DNA of 32,466 nt from Halarchaeum acidiphilum MH1-52-1. Lineage in GTDB: Archaea > Halobacteriota > Halobacteria > Halobacteriales > Halobacteriaceae. The notes beneath the pieces were generated by a model, which was not told where the DNA came from, ran no database searches, and was given only the letters and a program-made list of their open reading frames with translations. Shown in pieces: positions 22,088 to 29,379 of this stretch. Position numbers and translations under genes: made by a program. Within the stretch, counting starts at the first letter, position 1; each line of letters starts with the position of its first letter. Location of the stretch: assembly GCF_000474235.1 (NCBI RefSeq), contig NZ_BATA01000024.1:1-32466 (forward strand). The letters run 5' to 3'.

Positions 22088-22501
22088 TTACGCGTCGTCC
22101 GGGCGAGGGGAATTCTCGTACTTGACCATCTTCTCGGGCTTGTCAGAGATGGTCTCGTAGATCTGTTGGAGGGTTTCCTCCGCGGCGAGGAGATTGTGTT
22201 CGTCGAGGAAGGTCCGGCCCTCCTCTGTGAGGCCGTAGAACTTCCAGGGATATCCCTGCCGGCGCTGGTCATCGTCTAGGGCGACCTCCTTGACGATACC
22301 GGCGTCGATGAGCTTCTGAATGTGCTTGTAGACGGTGGCCTCGCTCACGCTGGGGTTGAGCTCCTCGAGCTCGTACATCGAGGGGAGTTGCTTGGGGTGC
22401 TGGAGAATGTTGTTGATCAGCGCGAACCGCGTCTGCTGCGTCACGAAGTGGACGAGTTCGCGGGGCTTTGTTCCTTCAGCGGTCCCCAATTCGGTACTCA
22501 T
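22088..22501 (-). CDS. Winged-helix transcriptional regulator (PadR/ArsR-like)
   Basis: The 137-residue protein has one winged-helix domain: TQQTRFALINNILQHPKQLP, the recognition helix NPSVSEATVYKHIQKLIDAG, the wing EVALDDDQRRQGYPWKFYGL and a C-terminal helix (EEGRTFLDEHNLLAAEETLQ) for dimerisation. ATG 22501 was chosen because the upstream extension is not conserved-looking and operator-like GGTAAAC sites lie 31-63 bp upstream. It is divergent from the 22630 gene, so it may regulate both. Confidence 0.75.
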   Translation of the reverse strand: MSTELGTAEGTKPRELVHFVTQQTRFALINNILQHPKQLPSMYELEELNPSVSEATVYKHIQKLIDAGIVKEVALDDDQRRQGYPWKFYGLTEEGRTFLDEHNLLAAEETLQQIYETISDKPEKMVKYENSPRPDDA

Positions 22502-22531
22502 ACCCTTTGGTACACACTCTGGCAGCAAGTA

Positions 22532-22564
22532 GTTTACTCTTAGGTAAACCACTCTGTGGTAAAC
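22532..22564. promoter_or_regulatory. Operator-like GTTTAC/GTAAAC repeats in a divergent intergenic region
   Basis: GTTTAC (22532-22537) faces GTAAAC (22544-22549) with a 6-bp spacer, and a third half-site GGTAAAC lies at 22558-22564, 14 bp downstream in direct orientation. The sites lie between two divergent genes, one of which encodes a winged-helix protein. Confidence 0.55.
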
Positions 22565-22629
22565 AACATATGCGTTGAGTGAGTGATTTACTCCATAAAC
22601 TATACTCCACGCCGTTGAGAAAGAGATGT

Positions 22630-23178
22630 ATGTCCGACGAGGAGCCGCCGATCCCTGGAGAGGTCCTGACGAGCGCAAAGGGTCAACTTGACGAGGAAGA
22701 GATTACGCTGGCGGACAACGAGGGGATTCTCCACGCCCTGAGCGAGTTAACGCCGGTTTACGAGAACGACCGCTCGTACTTCGTACTGGGCAACTACGAT
22801 CGGGAACCGATTCGTCGGCTCAACCTTGTAGTCGACCGTCTCAACCGTCGACAGGATGCCTACGCCTTCAGGATGGTTGATATTCGTGGTGAGTGGGACA
22901 ATAGCATCCAGAAGTTCTGTCTGATCGGCGATATCGTGACCTTCCTTGTCGGCGTCGCCGAGAAGGATCCGAGTGACTTCCTCGTTGAACAGGGGCTACT
23001 CGTCGGCACGACGGAGTTCTTCGCGAAGAGTCACGTCCTCAAGCGAGAGTACGAGGACGAGGAGCATCCGTTCGGTTGGATGCAGGACGGCGTCTTTGAG
23101 TTGTTCGACCAGGATGGGCGGCTGTATCGCTGGCAGACCGAAGAGGAACTGGTTGACGCCGCTGAGGAACTCCCATGA
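22630..23178 (+). CDS. Hypothetical haloarchaeal protein divergent from a regulator
   Basis: The 182-residue protein is acidic and soluble. Segments such as ALSELTPVYENDRSYFVLGN, RLNLVVDRLNRRQDAYAFRM and IQKFCLIGDIVTFLVGVAEK suggest an alpha/beta fold; the C-terminus (VFELFDQDGRLYRWQTEEEL) is beta-hairpin-like. No catalytic motif is recognised. ATG 22630 is preferred over the upstream TTG because the extension overlaps the promoter region. Its pairing with the divergent winged-helix gene suggests common control. Confidence 0.65.
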   Translation: MSDEEPPIPGEVLTSAKGQLDEEEITLADNEGILHALSELTPVYENDRSYFVLGNYDREPIRRLNLVVDRLNRRQDAYAFRMVDIRGEWDNSIQKFCLIGDIVTFLVGVAEKDPSDFLVEQGLLVGTTEFFAKSHVLKREYEDEEHPFGWMQDGVFELFDQDGRLYRWQTEEELVDAAEELP

Positions 23179-23250
23179 ACTGTTGTAGCTGCTAGGAAGA
23201 GTTCACAGCCCTCTACCGGCGGTCTTCTTTCGCTAGCCCATTTTGCAGAC

Positions 23251-23286
23251 GGGGTAGGAGTGGAAAGCGGGGTAGGAGTGGAAAGC
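23251..23286 (+). repeat. Tandem duplication of an 18-bp unit
   Basis: GGGGTAGGAGTGGAAAGC occurs twice in direct succession (23251-23268 and 23269-23286) between two convergent genes. The copies are identical, which suggests a recent duplication or a binding site array of two. Confidence 0.8.
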
Positions 23287-23304
23287 GACGCTACTTAAAA
23301 ACGC

Positions 23305-24237
23305 CTACGTGGGAAGTCGCCCATCCGGCCGGGGAACACATCCGTGCTTGATCTCGTAGTCGACTCGGCGGAGGTGCTTGCAGCCGCCATCGGGCTTGCG
23401 GTGCTGCCAGTCGGGGCAGGTACAGGTGGTGGCGACGACGTCGACGTCATAGACGTTTCCGGACTGTGAGCGGACTTCGTAGCGGCCGCCTTTCGCGAGG
23501 AGCGAGACGTCCATCGTCTCGTCGAGTGCGCGCCGCGTCCGTGCTTCGAGGCCGGTCGGTCGTGTCTGGTCGGTCACGGCTGCCCGCGCTCGGACGTCGC
23601 CCATCTGCCCACCATCAGGCACAACGGTCGTCGTGTCCTGGTCAAGCCGCTCGTCAAGTTCGTCTTCGACGGGATGGCCGATCGGCCAGCAGTAATGTGC
23701 TGTGTTGAATAGCGGCCCCTGAGCCAAGGTGAAGCGACACTGATTTTGAGACCACTGGCATCAGCCCCTGGCAATCCGACTGAAATTTCGATCGTCCCGG
23801 CCAACACCGCTATTCAACAGAGCACAGTAATGGACTTCGCGACGCCCACGGTAATCGTAGGCACCGACGTTGAGGGCGTCGCCCGACCACACACGCCACG
23901 CGCCGAGCGCGCTCATCAGGTCGACAACTGCTTGCGGCACCTGACCGACGTTGTCGGGGTAGAAGACGCGGAAGCGCGTCCAGTCCTCCTGGCCGGGAAG
24001 CTCGTCCCACCAAGAGACTGTCGCGCGCCAACTCTCCGCCATTGCCTTGTCCCGTCCATACCCGACGGTCACGTCGACTGTCGGTGAGAGCCGCTCCGTA
24101 TTGCCTTCGAGGAGTCGGAGGACGGCGTACCGCAGATATTCATGGAGCGAGTCATCGACGCCGTTCGCGACTGCTGGGTAGTCGGTTGCGACGTGCGCCG
24201 CTTCGTCGAGGAGTGTGTTGAGCGAGTCTTCAACCAT
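23305..24237 (-). pseudogene. SWIM zinc-finger plasmid protein split by a MITE
   Basis: From ATG 24237 the frame reads LNTLLDEAAHVATDYPAVAN, HEYLRYAVLRLLEGNTERLS and WRVWSGDALNVGAYDYRGRR to REVHYC, then enters the MITE and stops at 23761. Past the MITE the frame resumes WPIGHPVEDELDERLDQDTT and continues to TATTCTCPDW-type sequence with CTCPDWQHRKPDGGCKHLRR, a SWIM motif (CxCx-n-CxH) for nucleic acid or protein binding. Removal of the 127-bp element plus one 8-bp target copy (135 bp) restores one frame of about 265 residues, so the original gene was a single ORF. The start is 51 bp from shared dyad copy 6. Confidence 0.8.
23698..23824. mobile_element. 127-bp MITE with 18-bp terminal inverted repeats
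   Basis: The termini TGCTGTGTTGAATAGCGG (23698-23715) and CCGCTATTCAACAGAGCA (23807-23824) are inverted repeats with one mismatch. The element is flanked by the exact 8-bp target duplication CAGTAATG (23690-23697 and 23825-23832). It has no coding capacity, so it must be mobilised by a transposase elsewhere. Confidence 0.92.
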
Positions 24238-24288
24238 CGGTCGGAACGGGGCTCTGTGCGCCCCGCCCCTCACGGGCGCTAACAAACT

Positions 24289-24330
24289 TTAACCAACGCT
24301 AACGCCATTACTTCGCCTATTGTTGGTTCA
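24289..24330. promoter_or_regulatory. Shared dyad, copy 6 (upstream of the SWIM gene)
   Basis: TTAACCAACG (24289-24298) and TGTTGGTTCA (24321-24330) flank a 22-bp spacer, each with one change from consensus. The left arm is 51 bp from the ATG at 24237. Confidence 0.75.
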
Positions 24331-24568
24331 CAATCTCTGGGAGTGTGATTTCGGTCTCCTGTCTAACTCGGAGAAGTGAAGCTCAGAGTTCGTTAAGTAG
24401 GCCTGCACGTGCTGTCGTGGTATCGGGGGTGATGTAATTAAAGTTGATTGGGCGTCTCCAAGTGGGGGTTCAGTGATCGATTGTTGAGCATGTGGTGCAA
24501 TATTGCGAGGAGAGTTCCTCCGCTCATTAATACCAATATTAACGTGTCGTCGACTCCGCGAGGACGGT

Positions 24569-25582
24569 ATGCATCGTTGCGTCGGTAAGGTACGGAGCCA
24601 ATTACTTGAGAAATCGCCGACGGAATTCGAAACGTTCGTCGCGACGCTATGGGAGCAGCAGGGGTGGGACACCACCGTGACCACAGCGTCCAACGATGCT
24701 GGTGTCGATATTATTGCTGAACGCTCTGGCGTCCACGATGAAAAAGCCGCGATTCAGGCGAAGAAATACGCGGGTTCCAACAAAATCGGTCGACCAGACA
24801 TTCAGCAGTATGATACCCTCCGACGGCAGGACTCCGATGTTGATTTCGTCATAATCGTCACGACGAGTGGCTTCACGCAGCAAGCGGAGCAGCTTGCGAG
24901 TCAGCTCAACGTCAAGCTGGTTAATGGCGAGGCGCTCGCTGAAGCGGCGCTTGATTCACTTGCTGAGAGTCAGCTATCCACGCTTCTGAGTCCAGATCGA
25001 CAAGATGGCAATACGGAACCAACACCAGAACAGGGTGGTTCAGCGTCTCTAACGGAGCCCGAAGAACGACCCAAGCCGGAGAAACTGTCGGTTTCGGAGC
25101 TTGCTGACAGTCTTTCTTCCGAGCTCACAGAGAGCGACCTGACGGAGAAAGAGGCCCAATTGGCGAACCTCTACGAGTGGTACTGGGACCAACGTAATAC
25201 AGATTTCAACGGGACTGCCGGTTCGTCGCTTGTGTTCGAATTCGACGCTGTCGATAGTCTGGAAGTTTATCAATTTCTGGTCGGCTTACATAGTATTGAG
25301 TTCACGGACACAAAGCGAGCCCGGCAAGCGCGGAAGACTGCACAGCAGTACAATTGGGATATTGATAACTGGGAGCCAGTTACGCGTGCAGGGGCACTGT
25401 TGAATTTGAAGCCGAACGGAAATATTGGAGAGGCATTTGATCCAGCGTTTGAGGCCCGGTTTACTCGGATTGTGGTTGAGGGATTTCTGGATACTGACCT
25501 GCATACGGTTCGCTTGATTGAGCAGAATCCTTTCGATGGGATGACTGAAGCCAGGACCCTCAATTTGAGCGAATTCAAGTAG
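24569..25582 (+). CDS. Mrr-type restriction endonuclease
   Basis: The 337-residue protein has an N-terminal Mrr-type PD-(D/E)xK domain: LLEKSPTEFETFVATLWEQQ (E19), the catalytic Asp47 in SNDAGVDIIA, Q63-A-K65 in AAIQAKKYAG and DIQQYDTL, then VDFVIIVTTSGFTQQAEQLA. Q in place of E in the third motif occurs in several Mrr relatives. The C-terminal part (150-337) is acidic and helical with no known domain (KEAQLANLYEWYWDQRNTDF). It probably cleaves methylated or otherwise modified foreign DNA. ATG 24569 is preferred over a TTG 66 bp upstream. It is distinct from the Mrr-like gene at 14705. Confidence 0.8.
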   Translation: MHRCVGKVRSQLLEKSPTEFETFVATLWEQQGWDTTVTTASNDAGVDIIAERSGVHDEKAAIQAKKYAGSNKIGRPDIQQYDTLRRQDSDVDFVIIVTTSGFTQQAEQLASQLNVKLVNGEALAEAALDSLAESQLSTLLSPDRQDGNTEPTPEQGGSASLTEPEERPKPEKLSVSELADSLSSELTESDLTEKEAQLANLYEWYWDQRNTDFNGTAGSSLVFEFDAVDSLEVYQFLVGLHSIEFTDTKRARQARKTAQQYNWDIDNWEPVTRAGALLNLKPNGNIGEAFDPAFEARFTRIVVEGFLDTDLHTVRLIEQNPFDGMTEARTLNLSEFK

Positions 25583-25739
25583 GCCGGAAATGTTGAGTTC
25601 TTATATTATAAAGTGTGCTGGATTCATGCGCTGTATCCACCGGCGAATTCACCTGATTCTGGTTGAAGGGACTTAATCTCACCGACTGATGCAGTACGGA
25701 CGCCTTCCGCGACTGCTTCAGGACGTAGCTGAGGCCGCC

Positions 25740-26015
25740 CTACAGATCGACGTACTGGGTCTCCCACTCGCGACGCGCTTCGATCTCGCGCCGGCCACGT
25801 CGCGTGAGGGCGTAGGAGTTAGTGCGTTCGTCGATTTTGCCTTTCTCGACGAGGCCTTTCTCGACGAGGGTGTCGAGGTTCGGGTAGAGGCGGCCATGAT
25901 GAACCTCCGTCTCGTAGTACTCCTCGAGTTCGTCCTTGATCGCGAGGCCGTGGGGTTCGTCGAGGCCTGCGATGACGTAGAGGAGGTCTCGCTGAAAGCC
26001 AGTCAAATCGTGCAT
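25740..26015 (-). CDS. PadR-family transcriptional regulator
   Basis: The 91-residue protein is a complete single-domain PadR regulator: LTGFQRDLLYVIAGLDEPHG, LAIKDELEEYYETEVHHGRL, YPNLDTLVEKGLVEKGKIDE with the recognition helix around HHGRLYPNLDTL, and RTNSYALTRRGRREIEARRE as the wing and end helix. ATG 26015 opens exactly at the conserved part. It has no obvious partner; ardC ends 136 bp upstream. Confidence 0.85.
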   Translation of the reverse strand: MHDLTGFQRDLLYVIAGLDEPHGLAIKDELEEYYETEVHHGRLYPNLDTLVEKGLVEKGKIDERTNSYALTRRGRREIEARREWETQYVDL

Positions 26016-26151
26016 GGAGAGTATTGGATATGTTGACGTATGAGCGTATCGGATCTCGTGTTCTGGCCGTCCCTCTTCTCGTATCGAGCCACACTCGACT
26101 ATTCTGGCTTCAGAATATTGAACAGAATGAGCGAGGGAACCGTCCTCGGTC

Positions 26152-27096
26152 TCAGTCTTCGCCCTTGGTCGACCCGACGACGTCGATGAGCTGCTGCGCC
26201 GTCTGGCTAATCCGCCCGAGTCGGTCGCGAATTGCCTCCGGGTCGTCGCCGGCCCAGGCGGCGAGGTAGAACGAGGAGTTGCTCGTGTCGAGACCACAGT
26301 GTCGGCCGACGATGTACGCGACGGCTTCCACCTCAAGCTCTTGCTCCGAGCGCGCTAGCGGGTCGCTGATGGCGCCGTGGAGGAGGGCGTGTGCGAGTTC
26401 GTGGACGAGCGTCACCGCGAGGTCCGCCTCGTTCTCTCGATCGCGAACCTCGACAAGTGGTCGTTCATCCGCGCCACGGGGCTTGCAGATGCCCTCGGCC
26501 TTCCCGTGGAGCCACTCGTTGCCGTCGACGACACGCACCGCGACGTCGAGGGTGGTAGCTGCGTCTTCGAGGACGTCGACGAGGTCGCCGGCGTCGCCCG
26601 TCGCCGCGGTATCGAGGTCGGGCAGTGGCTCGCCGTCGGTCTGTGAGACGTCGAAGACGGATGCGGGCTGGAACCCGACGAGTCCTTGCTCCCACTCCTC
26701 GGGTGGTGTCTCGTCGTAGTCACAGTCACTCCCCTCGTGGTAGCTTGGCGCGTTCCCGCACTCCGGACACTGTTTGGAGATGATCGGCGCCCAGATCCAT
26801 ATCGCACTCTCGCCGGCCTGGACGTGCCGGTCGAACTCTTCTTGCCACGTCCGATAGCCCGCGACCTTCGTTGCCTCGGGACACTGGAGGGTGATCAGGA
26901 GCGTGTTCCGATACGAGTAATCGTGGAAGCGACTTTGCACGTCCAGCCACTCTTGGAACGCCTCGCTCGCCTGCGCTTCGTCGACCTGGTCAACGAGGTC
27001 GTCGATCCACGCTTCGATCGTACTGTGCATCTCCTCGGACCGCTGGTCGGAATCCCCGAAGGACGCCGATGGCTCTCGGTCTGTGGACTCACTCAT
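26152..27096 (-). CDS. ardC: ArdC-like antirestriction protein
   Basis: ArdC proteins protect incoming plasmid DNA from restriction; they bind ssDNA and carry a zinc metalloprotease fold. The 314-residue protein has the N-terminal region EAWIDDLVDQVDEAQASEAF with FHDYSYRNTLLITLQ, the AGYRTWQEEFDRHVQAGESA segment (about 79-98), a CPEC knuckle with further Cys (110-125), and the C-terminal zincin HELAH (H232-H236) followed by the third-ligand helix LEVEAVAYIVGRHCGLD. ATG 27096 starts the conserved part. It lies 59 bp after a small gene preceded by shared dyad copy 7, so both probably form one transcript. A truncated divergent copy lies at 7289. Confidence 0.88.
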   Translation of the reverse strand: MSESTDREPSASFGDSDQRSEEMHSTIEAWIDDLVDQVDEAQASEAFQEWLDVQSRFHDYSYRNTLLITLQCPEATKVAGYRTWQEEFDRHVQAGESAIWIWAPIISKQCPECGNAPSYHEGSDCDYDETPPEEWEQGLVGFQPASVFDVSQTDGEPLPDLDTAATGDAGDLVDVLEDAATTLDVAVRVVDGNEWLHGKAEGICKPRGADERPLVEVRDRENEADLAVTLVHELAHALLHGAISDPLARSEQELEVEAVAYIVGRHCGLDTSNSSFYLAAWAGDDPEAIRDRLGRISQTAQQLIDVVGSTKGED

Positions 27097-27155
27097 GATG
27101 TACTCCGCGACGCTCACTTCAACGCGCGCCGCACCCTTCGGGGCGCAGAAAAACC

Positions 27156-27512
27156 CTACTGCGGTGTTCGCAGCGCTCCCTGCTCGTCGGCGACACCAAG
27201 CTCGACAAGATACGTGAGAAAGGCATCGAACTGCTCGGCGTCGCTCGCCGCATCGGTCGCTAGGTGGCGCGTCCACTCGACTGCCCAGCGGAATGCCGGA
27301 TCAGTACCGCCTTTGCCGTGGATGTACCACCAGCGTGCGGCCTTCAGCACGACCAAGGGGTTCGTTGGTGGCTTGTCGCTAGCGAGCGCTCGGGTGAGTG
27401 AGTCGATTTCGTCGGCGATCTCCGACGGGTCAACCTCGTCGGAGAGCGACTTCGAAACATCGACTGGGATTGGATCGATCGCGACGTCGTCTCGCTCTTG
27501 CTTTTCATTCAT
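27156..27512 (-). CDS. Hypothetical protein upstream of ardC
   Basis: The 118-residue protein is acidic at the N-terminus and helical in the second half (LVVLKAARWWYIHGKGGTDP, then FRWAVEWTRHLATDAASDAE). There is no recognised motif. ATG 27512 (MNEKQERDD) is preferred over an in-frame ATG seven codons earlier. It is the first gene after shared dyad copy 7 and is followed by ardC after 59 bp, which suggests a role in plasmid establishment or anti-restriction. Confidence 0.65.
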   Translation of the reverse strand: MNEKQERDDVAIDPIPVDVSKSLSDEVDPSEIADEIDSLTRALASDKPPTNPLVVLKAARWWYIHGKGGTDPAFRWAVEWTRHLATDAASDAEQFDAFLTYLVELGVADEQGALRTPQ

Positions 27513-27580
27513 GGAACTCGAGGGCTCGATCAAGCCCTCGCCCCCTCCCGGGGTCCGATAGACGAAGCAGGCTGTTCTAC

Positions 27581-27622
27581 TAAACCAACGTTCTTCTTAA
27601 GTTGGGGCTCTTTATTGGTTAA
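27581..27622. promoter_or_regulatory. Shared dyad, copy 7 (upstream of the ardC operon)
   Basis: TAAACCAACG (27581-27590) and TATTGGTTAA (27613-27622) flank a 22-bp spacer. The left arm has two changes and the right arm one from consensus, so this is the weakest copy. It lies 68 bp from the ATG at 27512. Confidence 0.65.
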
Positions 27623-27638
27623 AGATGATCTCAGCCAA

Positions 27639-27941
27639 TCAATCACCGGAGAGATAACGCACCGCAGCGGCTTCGTCAGTCAACGTCTGTTGGTCAGCGT
27701 CCGTATCGGCGAAGAAGGACGTCTGCTCGTCTTCGTTGATCGACGTCTGTACCTCTGGTCGGTCGTCGACGCCGAACTCGCTCGCTTCCGGACGATCAAT
27801 TCGTGACTCGCGTTCGCGATGGTCGACGTCGGCGCCGTAATCCTCGAGAGATGTCTCGACGCTCGATTCCTGTACCTCTAGCTCACCATTTTCGCTAAAC
27901 ACTGCTTGGTGGTGGACATTCGGGTCTGGTGTGTCGCCCAT
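27639..27941 (-). CDS. Small acidic plasmid protein, unknown
   Basis: The 100-residue very acidic protein contains MGDTPDPNVHHQAVFSENGE and ends DEAAAVRYLSGD. GGAGG lies about 12 bp upstream of ATG 27941, one of the few clear Shine-Dalgarno sites here. No domain is visible. It lies between the 28015 gene and the dyad upstream of the ardC operon on the same strand, 73 bp downstream of the former. Confidence 0.6.
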   Translation of the reverse strand: MGDTPDPNVHHQAVFSENGELEVQESSVETSLEDYGADVDHRERESRIDRPEASEFGVDDRPEVQTSINEDEQTSFFADTDADQQTLTDEAAAVRYLSGD

Positions 27942-28014
27942 CGGTGAGAGCCTCCACCCGCTCCTGAGGCTCAATAAACTGCGCCTGCCGGGGGCCTTTG
28001 ACGATGACGGCTCG

Positions 28015-28278
28015 CTACTCGCGCCCAGCCGTGTCGTCGTCTTTCACGGCCGCGATGTCCGCAGCGACGTCCTTGACGTGCTGTTGATGCTGCGCCGATG
28101 TCCCGACGCGCTGTGCCGCCTCAAGTTGGTCGTCGACGACCGCGTTTTGCTGGGGCCCCCAGACTTCAGGCGGTTCTGATTTGATGTAGGCCACCCAGCG
28201 TTTGACGGCCTTGATGCGCTGCTCGCGGTTCCGCTCGTGCTTCTCGTTGAGGGCCTCACGCACGTTTGAGTCGCTCAT
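28015..28278 (-). CDS. Small helical protein overlapping the nucleotidyltransferase gene
   Basis: The 87-residue protein is charged and helical (SNVREALNEKHERNREQRIK, then KRWVAYIKSEPPEVWGPQQN). ATG 28278 overlaps the 3' end of the upstream nucleotidyltransferase gene by 23 bp, so translation is probably coupled. Such a pairing could be a toxin-antitoxin-like module, but no motif supports this. Function unknown. Confidence 0.6.
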   Translation of the reverse strand: MSDSNVREALNEKHERNREQRIKAVKRWVAYIKSEPPEVWGPQQNAVVDDQLEAAQRVGTSAQHQQHVKDVAADIAAVKDDDTAGRE

Positions 28279-28857
28279 ATTCCTCCGTCACGTCGAGTCG
28301 CGATACCCACTCTTCGAGGCGCCCGACACTAAGGCTTTCCTCGAACATCGTGTAGAGGTGGACGGCGTCTTCGAGGTCCTTCTCCGCACCGAGGTAGAGC
28401 TTGTACGCGATCTGGAGTTCGAGTGGCCCGATCGGAACCGTCTCGTCACCGATCCGTGCCGTAATTGCGTTCTCGAGGGAGGCCCAGTCGAACTCGTCGC
28501 GAGCGAACTTTACTTCGAGGTGGGGTGTGGCCTGCCCATCGGGTGCAACCCAGATGTTGTCGCCGTTCGCGAGCATCTCGTAGAGAGAATCGAGTGGCAT
28601 TGCCGCCCCCAGAACCCTTCGTCAGCGAGTGCTGACGCGAGGTCGTCCGCCGTCGTTTCGTCATTCTCCTGGATGAGGACGTCGACGCCCTCGGTTGAGC
28701 GGGCGCGTCCTGCGAGTATCGAGACATAGCCGGCGATGTAGACATGATCAATATCGAATCGCTCAAGGAGGTTCGAGAAGCGGATTGCGAGCTCGTCCAG
28801 GTGATTCGGCTCGCGGCCGACCACGAGTACCCCATCCCGGAGCTCGATTCCACTCAT
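28256..28857 (-). pseudogene. Nucleotidyltransferase (AbiEii/DUF6036-like), frameshifted
   Basis: From ATG 28857 the first frame reads PNHLDELAIRFSNLLERFDI, DHVYIAGYVSILAGRARSTE and GVDVLIQENDETTADDLASA, the helix, GxxxxxLxGRxRxTxxxD and acidic strand of a minimal nucleotidyltransferase. At a G5 run near 28606 the frame shifts to MPLDSLYEMLANGDNIWVAP, PHLEVKFARDEFDWASLENA and PLELQIAYKLYLGAEKDLED, the rest of the same domain. One G too many would explain it. Two ORFs result. The gene could be active if the shift is a sequencing error or slippage. Confidence 0.8.
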
Positions 28858-28873
28858 ACTCGTTTGTGGAGTG

Positions 28874-29113
28874 TCACTCGCATAAATCGTCTGCTCCGTC
28901 CTCTTCTGCTCGGATTTCGTTCGCTCGTTCAGCGAGCTGTCTGAGAATCGGCTGTCGGTTCTGATTCGCGTTCTCGTGGGCGACGCACTCTTGAAGCGTC
29001 TCCATGTCATGGATCGTCACGAGACTCGCTCTGAGCAAGTGAGTGTTCGTCGGCGAGAGACGTTGTTCAGGAGTGAGTCCGCTCGACTCGGTAGTTTTGG
29101 CATGCTCGGCCAC
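28874..29113 (-). CDS. Small protein preceding the nucleotidyltransferase
   Basis: The protein of about 79 residues includes GLTPEQRLSPTNTHLLRASL, VTIHDMETLQECVAHENANQ and RQPILRQLAERANEIRAEED, all helical. GTG 29113 is chosen because a TATA-like GGTTTATC lies about 30-37 bp upstream; a GTG at 29131 is an alternative. It ends 16 bp before the nucleotidyltransferase ATG, in the position of an antitoxin or regulator. No known domain is recognised. Confidence 0.55.
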   Translation of the reverse strand: MAEHAKTTESSGLTPEQRLSPTNTHLLRASLVTIHDMETLQECVAHENANQNRQPILRQLAERANEIRAEEDGADDLCE

Positions 29114-29162
29114 GATCAGTCGCCTCGCCACTCGTCGGCGACGATAAACCTCCTAGGGGCCG

Positions 29163-29312
29163 TTAGGTGTCGTCGCCGTCTGACTGGATGCGACGCGTCT
29201 CCTCGGCGAACCCGTGCAGGTACTCACGAAGTTCGTTCATGTCTTCTCGTGCCTCGTCGAGCGTCGCCGCCTTGACCTTTGCTTTGAGCTGGTCTTAGAA
29301 CGAACTCTGCAT
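29163..29312 (-). pseudogene. 49-codon ORF with an in-frame ochre codon
   Basis: ATG 29312 begins MQSSF, a TAA at 29297-29295 follows, and the frame continues DQLKAKVKAATLDEAREDMN, ELREYLHGFAEETRRIQSDG to TAA 29163. The second part is an amphipathic helix with haloarchaeal codon use, so Gln (CAA to TAA) is the likely original residue. The gene is too short to assign. It may be a former small antitoxin-like or adaptor protein. Confidence 0.5.
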
Positions 29313-29379
29313 CGTATCGTGCCCAACGGCCTGCGTTACTATTCCAGTATTTGAGGGCTCGTGAGACCGCATCTCCGAG

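Noticed and set aside
2123-29297. Pyrrolysine or other amber recoding as the main explanation of the in-frame stops
   Set aside because: TGA and TAA also occur, two stops are in dead transposases, and no Pyl genes or suppressor tRNA are seen. Decay is simpler. The pattern is kept as a finding.
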